From: Lawsonibacter sp.
GTDB lineage: Bacteria; Bacillota; Clostridia; Oscillospirales; Oscillospiraceae
Direction: 5' to 3'
Assembly: GCA_022801435.1 (NCBI GenBank)
Contig: JAAWSG010000010.1
Location: forward strand, 1-55,838
Length of the DNA stretch: 55,838 bases
Both the position numbers and the translations under genes were made by a program. The notes below the pieces were generated by a model. That model had not been told where the DNA came from and did not search any database. It was given only the letters and a program-made list of their open reading frames with translations. Below, in pieces: positions 24,852-33,064 of this stretch (the stretch's first letter is position 1; each line of letters starts with the position of its first letter).

Positions 24852-25070
24852 CTAGTCCGGTGTACAGCCGCCCATGGCCTCCACCCAATCTGCAATATGG
24901 TCAATCTTGTTTTTCAGCCGTTCCAGAGTTTTTTGCAAAGCGGCCCGGTCCACAGTCAAATCGGCGGCGGACAGGCGGGCCAGGGTCAGCATCTGGTCCA
25001 GGGTGCGCTCAATCTCCGCCAGGGCGGCGTCCACGCTCCGGATTGCCTCCAAATCCTCAGAGTTCTGCAT
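24852..25070 (-). CDS. Small coiled-coil protein of unknown function
   Basis: About 72 acidic, mostly helical residues with heptad-like leucines (DAALAEIERTLDQMLTLARL and ALQKTLERLKNKIDHIADWV), suggesting a coiled coil. I do not recognise the family. The ATG at 25070 is preceded by GGAGAGAGG; an ATG at 25097 would overlap the dapB stop as ATGA and give 81 residues. It is the last gene of the lysine operon and so should be controlled by the lysine riboswitch, though a link to lysine metabolism is only suggested by position. Confidence 0.65.
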   Translation of the reverse strand: MQNSEDLEAIRSVDAALAEIERTLDQMLTLARLSAADLTVDRAALQKTLERLKNKIDHIADWVEAMGGCTPD

Positions 25071-25093
25071 ATTCCTCTCTCCATCCTTATGGC

Positions 25094-25849
25094 TCATTTG
25101 ACCAGAGCGCTCATGTCGTAAAGCCCCGGCTGGGTCACGCCCGCGATAAATTTGGCGGCCTCCAGGGCCCCCTGGGCGAAGATTTCCCGGGAATAGGCGG
25201 TGTGCTTGATTTCGATCACCTCATCGTGGCCGGCGAAGATGATCTCGTGCTCTCCCACAATGGTCCCGCCCCGGACGGCGGAGAGGCCGATCTCCTTCTG
25301 ATCCCGGGGGCGGCGGACGCTGTGGCGGTCAAAAATCAGCTCGCTCTCATGTCCGCAGGCCCGGGCGGCAGCGTTGGCGATCATCAACGCGGTCCCGGAG
25401 GGCGCGTCCACCTTCCGCCGGTGGTGGCGCTCCACGATCTCGATATCATAGCCGTTCCCCAGGACGGCGGCGGCCTTGTTCACCAGCTCCAGCAGGACGT
25501 TGATCCCCAGAGACATGTTGGCGGAGCGGAAGATGGGGACCGATTGGGCGGCGGCTCCCACCTGGGCCTCCTGCTCCGGGGAGTAGCCGGTGGTGGCCAG
25601 CACCAGTGGAATTTTTTTGCTCCGGGCGAACTCCAGCAGACCGTCCAGGGCGGCGGGGGATGAGAAATCAATGACCGCGTCCGCCTGGCCCTGGAACTGG
25701 GCGGGGGAGGGGAAGACAGGAAACTCCCGGTCCCCGCTCCCCAGCACGTCGAAGCCAGCGCACACCTCAATCTCCGGGTCGGACTGGCACAGGGACTCCA
25801 CCACCCGTCCCATGTGGCCGTTACAGCCCGAAATGATTATCTTCAGCAT
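25094..25849 (-). CDS. dapB: 4-hydroxy-tetrahydrodipicolinate reductase
   Basis: A 251-residue NAD(P)H-dependent reductase of the diaminopimelate pathway. The N-terminal Rossmann motif is IISGCNGHMGRVV, ATTGYSPEQ is the nicotinamide loop, and HHRRKVDAPSGTAL carries the catalytic histidine and lysine. FARGALEAA-type residues appear as FAQGALEAAKFI near the C-terminus. It is transcribed leftward after dapA with a 10-base gap. Confidence 0.96.
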   Translation of the reverse strand: MLKIIISGCNGHMGRVVESLCQSDPEIEVCAGFDVLGSGDREFPVFPSPAQFQGQADAVIDFSSPAALDGLLEFARSKKIPLVLATTGYSPEQEAQVGAAAQSVPIFRSANMSLGINVLLELVNKAAAVLGNGYDIEIVERHHRRKVDAPSGTALMIANAAARACGHESELIFDRHSVRRPRDQKEIGLSAVRGGTIVGEHEIIFAGHDEVIEIKHTAYSREIFAQGALEAAKFIAGVTQPGLYDMSALVK

Positions 25850-25859
25850 GGCGGGCTCC

Positions 25860-26750
25860 CTACTTCAGCAGGCCCATGCGCTCCATGGCGGTACGGAGCA
25901 TGGCGCGGTTTTGGTCCGAAATGTCGCACAGGGGCAGGCGGAGGGGGCCGGCCTCCATACCCATCAGGTTCATGGCGGCCTTGATGGGGATGGGGTTGAC
26001 CTCACAGAAGAGGGCGTCAATGAGCTCCATATACTGGATCTGGAGCTTGGCCGCCGCCGCGAAGTCGTTGGCCAGGCACAGGTGGGTCATTTTCAGCATG
26101 ACCTGGGGGATGATGTTGGAGGCCACCGAGATGACCCCCTTGGCGCCCATAGACATCATGGGGACCACCTGGTCATCGTTGCCCGACCAGATATAGAAGT
26201 CGTCCGGACAGATGCAGCGGGTGTGGGCCAGGAGGGAGAAGTTTCCGCTGGCTTCCTTGACGCCGTTGATTTTGGGGTTCTGGGCCAGGTGCTGATAGGT
26301 CTCGGCGGTGAAGGACACCCCGGTACGGCCAGGCACGTTGTACAGGATGATGGGCAGCTCGGTGCGCTCCGCAATGTACTCATAGTGCTTGATGAGACCG
26401 GCCTGGCTGGTCTTGTTGTAGTAGGGGGTGACATGGAGCAGGGCGTCCGCTCCCGCGTCCTGGGCGTGCTGGGAGAGGTAGACGGCGGCGGAGGTGTCGT
26501 TGCTCCCCGCGCCGGCGATGACCTTCACCCGCCGGTTCACCCGCTTGACGCAGTACTCCATGGCGGAGATGTGCTCCCGGATGGAGATGGTGGAGCATTC
26601 GCCTGTGGTGCCGCAGACGCACACTGCGTCCACGCCGGCCTCGATCTGAGCGTCGATCTGACGGCCGAAAGCCTCATAGTGAATATTGCCGTGCTCGTCC
26701 AGCGGGGTCACCAGCGCGGGACAGGAGCCAGTAAAGACAGGAGTTCTCAT
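25860..26750 (-). CDS. dapA: 4-hydroxy-tetrahydrodipicolinate synthase
   Basis: A 296-residue TIM-barrel aldolase that condenses pyruvate with aspartate semialdehyde. CVCGTTGECSTIS near residue 40 binds the pyruvate carboxylate, ILYNVPGRTGVSF carries the catalytic tyrosine and the RTG loop, and GVKEASGN holds the Schiff-base lysine. Start ATG at 26750 is preceded by AAAGGA nine bases away. Besides lysine and cell-wall DAP, the pathway feeds dipicolinate for spores. Part of the riboswitch-controlled operon. Confidence 0.96.
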   Translation of the reverse strand: MRTPVFTGSCPALVTPLDEHGNIHYEAFGRQIDAQIEAGVDAVCVCGTTGECSTISIREHISAMEYCVKRVNRRVKVIAGAGSNDTSAAVYLSQHAQDAGADALLHVTPYYNKTSQAGLIKHYEYIAERTELPIILYNVPGRTGVSFTAETYQHLAQNPKINGVKEASGNFSLLAHTRCICPDDFYIWSGNDDQVVPMMSMGAKGVISVASNIIPQVMLKMTHLCLANDFAAAAKLQIQYMELIDALFCEVNPIPIKAAMNLMGMEAGPLRLPLCDISDQNRAMLRTAMERMGLLK

Positions 26751-26801
26751 AGCGCAAAATCCTTTCCAAATAATCAATCATGTATAGGGACCGGAGTCCG
26801 G

Positions 26802-27899
26802 TTACGTTCTGTCCAGATATCCCTCGGCGCACAGCAGCTCGGCCAGCAGGACCCCGCCGCCGGCGGCGCCCCGGAGGGTGTTGTGGCTCAGGCCCACGAA
26901 TTTGTAGTCGTACTGGCTGTCGGGGCGGAGGCGGCCGGCGGAGATGGCCATTCCCCCCTCCAGGTCCCGGTCCAGCCGTACCTGGGGACGGTCGGGCTCC
27001 TCAAAGTAGTGGATGAACTGCTTGGGGGCGGAGGGCAGCTCCAGCTCCTGGGCCCGGCCCTTGAAATTCCTCCAAATTTCCTTGATCTGCTCCTCCGTTG
27101 GCTTTTTCCCGGAAACGAAACGGACAAAGACCGCGGCGGTGTGTCCGTCTGCTACCGCCACCCGGAAGCACTGGGAGGTGATGGAGGGAGAGGAGGCCTT
27201 TATGATCTTATCCCCCTCAATGCGGCCCCAGACTTTCAGGGGCTCCTGCTCGCTCTTCTCCTCCTCGCCGCCGATGTAGGGGATCAGGTTATCCACCATC
27301 TCAGGCCAGCGTTCAAAGGTCTTGCCTGCCCCGGAGATGGCCTGGTAGGTGCAGGCCAGCACCTGGTCGATCTCGTAGCCCGCCCGCATCAGAGGGGTGA
27401 GAAGGGGGGCGTAGCTCTGGATGGAGCAGTTGGACTTCACCGCAATAAAGCCCCGTTTGGTCCCCAGCCGCTTTCGCTGGGCGGGGATGATCTGAATGTG
27501 CTCCGGGTTGAGCTCGGGGACCACCATGGGCACGTCGTCAGTCCAGCGGTGGGCGGAGTTGTTGGAGACCACTGGGCACTCGGCTCGGGCGTACCGCTCC
27601 TCCAGGGCGCGGATGTCCTCCTTTTTCATGTCCACCGCGCAGAAAACAAAGTCCACCATGCCCGCCAGCTTCTCCACATCCGCCTGAGCGTCCAGCACGG
27701 TCAGCGCTCTGGCCTGCTCGGGGAGGGGAGTCTTCATAACCCAGCGGTTCCCCACCGCCTCCCCGTAGGGTTTTCCGGCGGAGCGGGGGCTGGCCGCCAG
27801 GGCGGTGAGCTGAAACCAGGGGTGGTGCTCCAACAGGGAGACAAAGCGCTGCCCCACCATCCCTGTGGCGCCGATGACTCCGACCTTATACTTTTCCAT
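26802..27899 (-). CDS. asd: Aspartate-semialdehyde dehydrogenase
   Basis: A 365-residue enzyme that reduces aspartyl phosphate to aspartate semialdehyde. The N-terminal GVIGATGMVGQRFVSLLEHH binds NADP, the catalytic cysteine is in KSNCSIQSYAPLLTP, and AISGAGKTFERWPEM follows. Length and the SNCS active site fit the archaeal/fungal-type ASADH often found in Clostridia. GGAGG stands eight bases before the ATG at 27899. First gene of the lysine-riboswitch operon, upstream of dapA and dapB. Confidence 0.95.
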   Translation of the reverse strand: MEKYKVGVIGATGMVGQRFVSLLEHHPWFQLTALAASPRSAGKPYGEAVGNRWVMKTPLPEQARALTVLDAQADVEKLAGMVDFVFCAVDMKKEDIRALEERYARAECPVVSNNSAHRWTDDVPMVVPELNPEHIQIIPAQRKRLGTKRGFIAVKSNCSIQSYAPLLTPLMRAGYEIDQVLACTYQAISGAGKTFERWPEMVDNLIPYIGGEEEKSEQEPLKVWGRIEGDKIIKASSPSITSQCFRVAVADGHTAAVFVRFVSGKKPTEEQIKEIWRNFKGRAQELELPSAPKQFIHYFEEPDRPQVRLDRDLEGGMAISAGRLRPDSQYDYKFVGLSHNTLRGAAGGGVLLAELLCAEGYLDRT

Positions 27900-27965
27900 T
27901 GCATACGCCTCCATATACCAATCTCAATCTATGTTCCGGATTTTGGGAAATGTGCGGCTCCCGCA

Positions 27966-28004
27966 GAAAAAAATAAATCAGCGGCTTTTCAAGCGGCTGA
28001 TTTT
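27966..28004 (-). terminator. Riboswitch-controlled terminator before asd
   Basis: Leftward hairpin AAATCAGC / GCTGATTT (27996-28003 and 27975-27982) with an inner GCTT/AAGC pairing, followed by ATTTTTTT on the minus strand. It sits between the lysine aptamer and asd. Confidence 0.88.
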
Positions 28005-28055
28005 GTACTATAATGTCGGAGGAGCGCACAACTCCCCCGGCAAAATATTTACAAA

Positions 28056-28230
28056 AGCAGACAGCGCTCCACCAGCTCCCGCCGATGACAGCCGCATGGC
28101 TCTTGACCAGACGGCCAGGGACCCGCCCGCCGGAGACGGTCCCTTCGGCGGCCAGCCCTTTCGGTCCGGGTGAAGCGGGAGCCGGCTCCCTGCCTGGACG
28201 TACTGATGCAGGCCGCACCTCTATCCTGCG
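28056..28230 (-). ncRNA. Lysine riboswitch (L box)
   Basis: Read leftward, the leader shows the L-box landmarks in order: GGATAGAGGTGCGG, then CAGTA, CCGAAAGGGCTGG with GCCGAAGGG, CTGGTCAAGAGCC, GCGGCTGTCA, and a closing GGTGGAGCGCTGTC. These match the conserved core of the lysine aptamer as known from B. subtilis lysC. A terminator lies about 55 bases downstream, ahead of asd. The expected behaviour is OFF when lysine binds, shutting down asd-dapA-dapB. Assigned by motif reading, not by a covariance search. Confidence 0.9.
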
Positions 28231-28241
28231 AATGATGTTCT

Positions 28242-28270
28242 ATCCTACCATGTCCGGCGGATGGTGTCAA
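28242..28270 (-). promoter_or_regulatory. Promoter of the asd-dapA-dapB operon
   Basis: Leftward: -35 TTGACA (plus-strand TGTCAA at 28265-28270), 17-base spacer, -10 TAGGAT (ATCCTA at 28242-28247), placed just before the lysine aptamer. Confidence 0.8.
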
Positions 28271-28308
28271 GAGAGCAGAATGAAAGAAATGGAGAAAACA
28301 GATCGGTT

Positions 28309-30099
28309 ATGAAGAAATTTTTACTGCGATTTGCCGTCGCCGCCCTGGCGCTCTGCCTGGGGGTTCCCGGTGCGCGGGCCGTGGACACGGATCAGAACGG
28401 CCATGTGATCATCCGGGTGGGGCTGGCGTCCTCCAGTTCCCATGTGGAGACCGGGGAGCTGGAGGCGGCCAACCTGGAAAACAACACCGGATACGGCTCG
28501 GGCTACCGCTTCGGCTATTATGACAACGGGAGGAACTTTGTGGAGCTGGCCCGTACGGACGCCTCCGTGACCCGGGTGTCGGTGCTCAAGACCCAAAATC
28601 TGTACTACATGTCGTCCAGAAACACCTACGCCTCCAGCGGCGGCAGCGTCCTGGTGGGCTGCTACCACGTCCGCATTGCGGGGGAGTACCCGGACTACGG
28701 GTCGGCCCAGGCCGGAGCGGCGGCGGTCAGCGGAGGGTTCCCCGCCTGGATTGACGGGAGCTACCAGGTCCGCGCAGGGGCCTACGCCTCCAAAGAGGAC
28801 GCGGAGGCGGCGATGGACGGGCTTCCTGGGGCGGTGGGCGTGGTGGGAACCAGCGCCTACGGCATGAGCGTGGTGGTCACCGGGACCAGTCAGGTCCTCT
28901 TCCAGTACGACTGCGGCGAGTCGGGGGCGCTGGGGATTCAGCCCGATGTGACCGGGGCGGGGGAGACCCGCACCTGGTTTTCCGGCTACAAGTACCGTGG
29001 GGGCTTCCTGTACCACCGGAGAAACGGCGGGAACCTCACAGTGGTCAACATGGTGGAGCTGGAGGACTATGTCAACGGAGTGGTCTGCTACGAGATGGGC
29101 CGGGAGTGGCCCCTGGAGGCGCTGAAGGCTCAGGCTTTATGCGCCCGCACCTATGTCATGAAAAACCTGGGCAAGCACAACAGCTTCGGCTTTGATATCT
29201 GCCCCACCGCCTACTGCCAGGCCTACCACGGCATGGGCAGCAATAAGGAGAACTACGGCCCCAGCGAGGTCAGTATGCAGGCCGTCCGGGAGACCGCCGG
29301 CATGGTCATCACCTACAACGGAAAACTTGCCGAGACATTTTATTCCTCCAGCTTCGGCGGGGCCAGTGAGGACGCCAAATACGTCTGGGGGACGGACACC
29401 GCTGTGGAGTACCCCTATCTCTGCGGGGTGGTGGACCCCTACGAGGCCGCCCTGAACGACAGCAACCCCCGGTCCCCCTGGTCGGTACACTATACCGCCG
29501 GGGAGCTGACCAAAAAGCTCCAGAGCAGCGGTCTGGGGACCAGCAGCTCGGTGCAGTCCCTGGAGCTGACCTATTCCGAGCGGGGAAACGTCATTCTGGC
29601 GGTCATCCACTGGGCCAACGGGCGGACCAACACCCTGACCCCCAGCAATATCCGCAGCAGCTTCGGGGTCAGCTCCATCCACTTTACCGTCAACGGCCAG
29701 ACCCCCGCCGGTACGCAGCCCGCCGCCCCTGCTGAGCCCAGCGTGGGGTCAGGGGTCTCCATCAACGGGGTCCAGACCGGCGCGGGGACAAGCGGGCTGT
29801 ACGCCGTGTCGGAGGACGGCACAGTCTCCGGCCTGGAGGAGCGCCCCTATGTCATCTCGGGGGAGGGCACAGTATCCCCTCTGGAGACCGGCGGAACCAC
29901 TCAGGAGCCCATCCCCGTCCCGCCGGGGCAGGGGGGAACGGTCCTGGTGTCGGGGGACAGCTACCTCTTCGAGGGGGGAGGTCTGGGCCACCAGGTGGGG
30001 ATGAGCCAGTTCGGCGCCAACGCCATGGCCCGGCAGGGTTTTGTTTGTGACAGCATCATTACCTTCTACTTCCCAGGCGTCCAGATCACCCACTATTAG
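28309..30099 (+). CDS. SpoIID/LytB-domain protein with SPOR-like repeat
   Basis: A 596-residue exported protein. A signal peptide lies at residues ~1-24 (LLRFAVAALALCLGVPGARA). Residues ~120-200 resemble a SPOR domain (VLVGCYHVRIAGEYPDYGSA, YQVRAGAYASKEDAEAAMDG), which in other proteins binds denuded glycan. The SpoIID/LytB domain follows: VVNMVELEDYVNGVVCYEM with the candidate catalytic glutamate, LKAQALCARTYV, ETFYSSSFGGASEDAKYVWG. The last motif, GLGHQVGMSQFGANAMA, comes after an extra proline- and glycine-rich segment of about 90 residues. SpoIID is a transglycosylase of engulfment; LytB proteins modulate amidases. The ATG at 28309 starts the signal peptide, with a GGAGA 13 bases upstream. 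Confidence 0.88.
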   Translation: MKKFLLRFAVAALALCLGVPGARAVDTDQNGHVIIRVGLASSSSHVETGELEAANLENNTGYGSGYRFGYYDNGRNFVELARTDASVTRVSVLKTQNLYYMSSRNTYASSGGSVLVGCYHVRIAGEYPDYGSAQAGAAAVSGGFPAWIDGSYQVRAGAYASKEDAEAAMDGLPGAVGVVGTSAYGMSVVVTGTSQVLFQYDCGESGALGIQPDVTGAGETRTWFSGYKYRGGFLYHRRNGGNLTVVNMVELEDYVNGVVCYEMGREWPLEALKAQALCARTYVMKNLGKHNSFGFDICPTAYCQAYHGMGSNKENYGPSEVSMQAVRETAGMVITYNGKLAETFYSSSFGGASEDAKYVWGTDTAVEYPYLCGVVDPYEAALNDSNPRSPWSVHYTAGELTKKLQSSGLGTSSSVQSLELTYSERGNVILAVIHWANGRTNTLTPSNIRSSFGVSSIHFTVNGQTPAGTQPAAPAEPSVGSGVSINGVQTGAGTSGLYAVSEDGTVSGLEERPYVISGEGTVSPLETGGTTQEPIPVPPGQGGTVLVSGDSYLFEGGGLGHQVGMSQFGANAMARQGFVCDSIITFYFPGVQITHY

Positions 30100-30178
30100 A
30101 CGCCCGCCATATGGTATCCTGTGTACTGCCAACCAGCTGCCCGCCCTCCGGGCGGAGAACGAATGAGGATGTTTTAGA

Positions 30179-31237
30179 TTGAAAACTGCGGATTTTGATT
30201 TTCAGCTCCCCGAGGAGCTGATCGCCCAGACCCCTCTGGACCGGCGGGACGCCTCCCGTCTGCTCACCCTGGACAAGTCCACGGGGGAGCTGGGCCACTA
30301 CCACTTCTATGACCTGCCCCGGTTCCTGCGGCCTGGGGACTGCTTAGTGCTCAACGACTCCCGGGTGCTCCCCGCCCGGCTCATCGGACGGCGGCCCACC
30401 GGGGGGAGCTGTGAAGTGCTTCTCCTTGTTGATAAAGGGGACAACCAATGGGAGTGTTTGGTCCGGCCTGGCAGAAAGCTGAAGCCCGGCGCTCAGGTCA
30501 TCTTCGGAGAGGGGGAGCTCACCGCCCAGATTCTCTCCGAGCTGGAGGACGGCAAGCGGCTGGTCCGGTTTTGCTGCCAGGGAATTTTTCTGGAGGTGCT
30601 GGAGCGTCTGGGCCGTATGCCGCTTCCGCCTTACATCAAGGAGGAGCTGGAGGACGGCGAGCGGTATCAGACAGTCTACTCCCGGGTGACAGGCTCCGCC
30701 GCCGCCCCCACCGCCGGACTCCACTTTACACCCGCGCTGCTGGATCAGGCGCGGGAAATGGGTGTAAAGGTATGCTGCGTTACACTCCATGTTGGGCTGG
30801 GGACCTTCCGCCCGGTGAAGGCGGAGGATATCCAGGACCACGAGATGCACGCCGAGTTCTGCCAGATCAGCCAGGAGACGGCGGACACCATCAACGAGAC
30901 CAGGCGGACCGGCGGACGGGTCATCTGTGTGGGGACCACCTCCTGCCGCACCATTGAGAGCTTCGCGGCGGAGGACGGAACCCTGACCGGGCGCTCCGGC
31001 TGGACCAATATCTTTATCTATCCCGGCTACCAATTCAAGGTACTGGACGCCCTCATTACCAATTTCCACCTGCCCCAGTCCACCCTTCTGATGCTGGTCT
31101 CCGCCTTGGCAGGGAGGGAGCACATCCTGGCCGCCTATGAGGAGGCGGTGCGGGAGAAGTACCGGTTTTTTTCCTTTGGGGACGCTATGCTGATTGCGGA
31201 TCTCCGGGATGCCGGGCTTCCGCGGAGGAGGGCCTGA
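30179..31237 (+). CDS. queA: S-adenosylmethionine:tRNA ribosyltransferase-isomerase
   Basis: A 352-residue QueA, which transfers the ribose of SAM onto 7-aminomethyl-7-deazaguanine in tRNA to make epoxyqueuosine. It starts [22 protein letters not shown] and continues [41 protein letters not shown] and [19 protein letters not shown], all characteristic. TTG start at 30179 with GAGGA nine bases upstream. It works with tgt, about 1.8 kb downstream on the same strand. Confidence 0.96.
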   Translation: MKTADFDFQLPEELIAQTPLDRRDASRLLTLDKSTGELGHYHFYDLPRFLRPGDCLVLNDSRVLPARLIGRRPTGGSCEVLLLVDKGDNQWECLVRPGRKLKPGAQVIFGEGELTAQILSELEDGKRLVRFCCQGIFLEVLERLGRMPLPPYIKEELEDGERYQTVYSRVTGSAAAPTAGLHFTPALLDQAREMGVKVCCVTLHVGLGTFRPVKAEDIQDHEMHAEFCQISQETADTINETRRTGGRVICVGTTSCRTIESFAAEDGTLTGRSGWTNIFIYPGYQFKVLDALITNFHLPQSTLLMLVSALAGREHILAAYEEAVREKYRFFSFGDAMLIADLRDAGLPRRRA

Positions 31238-31239
31238 GA

Positions 31240-31737
31240 ATGGAGATACGTCACGCCACCGAGGCGGATTTCCGGCAGATGATGCGCATTTACCAGCACG
31301 CCCGTGCCTTTATGGAAGCGCATGGCAATCCCAACCAGTGGGGGCCGACCAACTGGCCTCCGGAGGCGCTGATCCACGCGGATATCGAAGCCGGCAGCAG
31401 CTACGTGTGTACGGTGGACGGGCGGGTCATCGGGACCTTTTTCTTTCAGCAGGGGAGGGAGATTGAATCCACCTACCGCATCATCGAGAATGGGGCTTGG
31501 CTTTCCGACACCCCCTACGGCGTCATACACCGGCTGGCAGGGGACGGCACAGTACGGGGCGTGGGGAGCTTCTGCATCGACTGGGCCTTCCGGCGGAGCG
31601 GCCATTTACGCGTGGACACCCACGGGGACAATGTGGTAATGCAGAATCTGCTGGAACGGAAGGGGTTTGTTCGCTGCGGGACCATCTACGTGGAGGAGGA
31701 CCCCTACCCGCGGATTGCTTACGAAAAATTAAAGTAA
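31240..31737 (+). CDS. GNAT family N-acetyltransferase
   Basis: A 165-residue acetyltransferase. It begins EIRHATEADFRQMMRIYQHA, a classic GNAT N-terminus, with VIGTFFFQQG in the central sheet, VRGVGSFCIDWAF where the acetyl-CoA loop is expected, HLRVDTHGDNVVMQNLLERKGF, and a C-terminal GTIYVEEDPYPRIAYEK. The substrate is unknown. It lies two bases after queA, so it is probably in the same transcript. Confidence 0.85.
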   Translation: MEIRHATEADFRQMMRIYQHARAFMEAHGNPNQWGPTNWPPEALIHADIEAGSSYVCTVDGRVIGTFFFQQGREIESTYRIIENGAWLSDTPYGVIHRLAGDGTVRGVGSFCIDWAFRRSGHLRVDTHGDNVVMQNLLERKGFVRCGTIYVEEDPYPRIAYEKLK

Positions 31738-31774
31738 GTTGAAGCGCGAGGTATTTGGAAATGGAACTGCTCAA

Positions 31775-32224
31775 ATGACCATTCAGAAAATTACTGGGGA
31801 CAAAAAGCGGTATCTGCCCCTGCTGCTCCTGGGGGATGAGCAGGAAAGCATGATCGACCGCTATCTGAAGCGGGGGACCATGTTCGTTCTGTTTGACGGC
31901 GGGGCCAGAGGAGAGTGCGTAGTGACCGACGAGGGGCACGGCGTCCTGGAGCTCAAAAACCTGGCGGTCGCGCCGGAGTGTCAAAAAAGGGGCTTCGGGA
32001 GGGCGCTGATTGAGCATGTCGTCCAAACATACCGGGGGCAGTACTCCCTTTTGCAGGTGGGGACGGGAGACAGCCCGCTGACGGTCCCCTTTTATGAGAA
32101 ATGTGGGTTTGTCCCCTCCCACAGGGTCAAAAACTTTTTTCTGGAGCACTATGACCACCCAATCTATGAGGGCGGGGTCCTGCTGGCGGACATGGTTTAC
32201 CTGCGGAGGGAGCTGCCCTGTTGA
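31775..32224 (+). CDS. GNAT family N-acetyltransferase
   Basis: A second, unrelated-looking GNAT protein of about 149 residues: ITGDKKRYLPLLLLGDEQES, LELKNLAVAPECQKRGFGRA containing the acetyl-CoA Q-x-x-G-x-G/A loop, and VPFYEKCGFVPSHRVKNFF. It is similar in outline to YhbS/YjdJ-type acetyltransferases. The start is uncertain: the ATG at 31775 lacks a strong ribosome-binding site (GGAAC), and a TTG at 31739 is possible. Substrate unknown. Confidence 0.8.
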   Translation: MTIQKITGDKKRYLPLLLLGDEQESMIDRYLKRGTMFVLFDGGARGECVVTDEGHGVLELKNLAVAPECQKRGFGRALIEHVVQTYRGQYSLLQVGTGDSPLTVPFYEKCGFVPSHRVKNFFLEHYDHPIYEGGVLLADMVYLRRELPC

Positions 32225-32235
32225 GGAGGAGTAAT

Positions 32236-32997
32236 ATGGACGATTGGTTTACCATAGATGAAATTGACACAGACACCTATATCATCAGCGAGTACCGGCA
32301 CTGGGAGGAGACCCACTGCTACCTGCTGAACGGGTCGGACCGGAGCCTGCTTCTGGACACCGGCCTGGGCATCTGCGACATCCGAGAGGCAGTGTGCCGG
32401 CTGACCTCTCTGCCGGTCACCGCCGTGGCCACCCACATCCACTGGGACCACGTGGGGGGACACCAGTATTTCCCGAATTTTTACGCCCACAGGGAGGAGC
32501 TGGACTGGCTCGGCGGAAAATTTCCCCTGTCCCCAAAAACCATTCAGGACATGGTTGTTGACCGCTGTGACCTGCCGGAGGGCTTTGATGTCAGCGGCTA
32601 CACCGTGTTTCAGGGGACGCCGGCCCGGCTTCTGGAGGAGGGGGACACCATTGACCTGGGCGGACGGCGGGTGGAGGTCCTGCATACACCCGGCCACTCC
32701 CCGGGACACATGTGCTTCTGGGAGGCGGAGCGGGGGTATCTGTTCACCGGAGACCTGGTCTATCTGGATACCCTGTTTGCCTACTACCCCTCCACCGACC
32801 CAGAGGCGTACCTGACCTCCCTGGAGAAGGTCGCCGCCCTGCCTGTGAAGCGGGTATTCCCCGGACACCACTCCTTAGACATCAAACCGGAACTTCTCGT
32901 CCGTATGCGGGACGCCTTTCGGGACCTGAAGGCGAGGGGGCTGCTCCGCCACGGGAGCGGGACCTTTGACTATGGCGACTGGGCGGTGTGGCTGTAA
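32236..32997 (+). CDS. MBL-fold metallo-hydrolase
   Basis: A 253-residue metallo-beta-lactamase-fold protein. THIHWDHVGGHQYF provides the HxHxDH motif, LHTPGHSPGHMCFW the third histidine, LFTGDLVY the bridging aspartate, and VFPGHHSLDIKPELL the last histidine. The general shape (about 250 residues, small thioesterase/glyoxalase II-like) gives no substrate. GAGGAGGAG precedes the ATG at 32236. It is the third gene inserted between queA and tgt. Confidence 0.88.
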   Translation: MDDWFTIDEIDTDTYIISEYRHWEETHCYLLNGSDRSLLLDTGLGICDIREAVCRLTSLPVTAVATHIHWDHVGGHQYFPNFYAHREELDWLGGKFPLSPKTIQDMVVDRCDLPEGFDVSGYTVFQGTPARLLEEGDTIDLGGRRVEVLHTPGHSPGHMCFWEAERGYLFTGDLVYLDTLFAYYPSTDPEAYLTSLEKVAALPVKRVFPGHHSLDIKPELLVRMRDAFRDLKARGLLRHGSGTFDYGDWAVWL

Positions 32998-33064
32998 TCC
33001 GGCAGTTCTCATCTATTTTTTATCCTGTTTGGGAAACATCATATTTGACAAAAGGAGTTTTTGC

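Noticed and set aside
25590-28013. An 807-codon rightward open frame across dapB, dapA and asd
   Set aside because: It runs antisense to three clear enzymes. Long antisense frames are expected in GC-rich DNA with biased third positions, and the translation has no recognisable family and is rich in G, H, V and Q.
27985-28016. Rightward TTTTCA-17-TATAAT, a possible promoter for the SpoIID-like gene
   Set aside because: It lies wholly in the lysine-riboswitch terminator and leader of the opposite strand, about 290 bases before the gene, so the match is probably chance.
30141-30155. Hairpin CCGCCC/GGGCGG before queA as a terminator
   Set aside because: No T-run follows, and it is too short for confident use.
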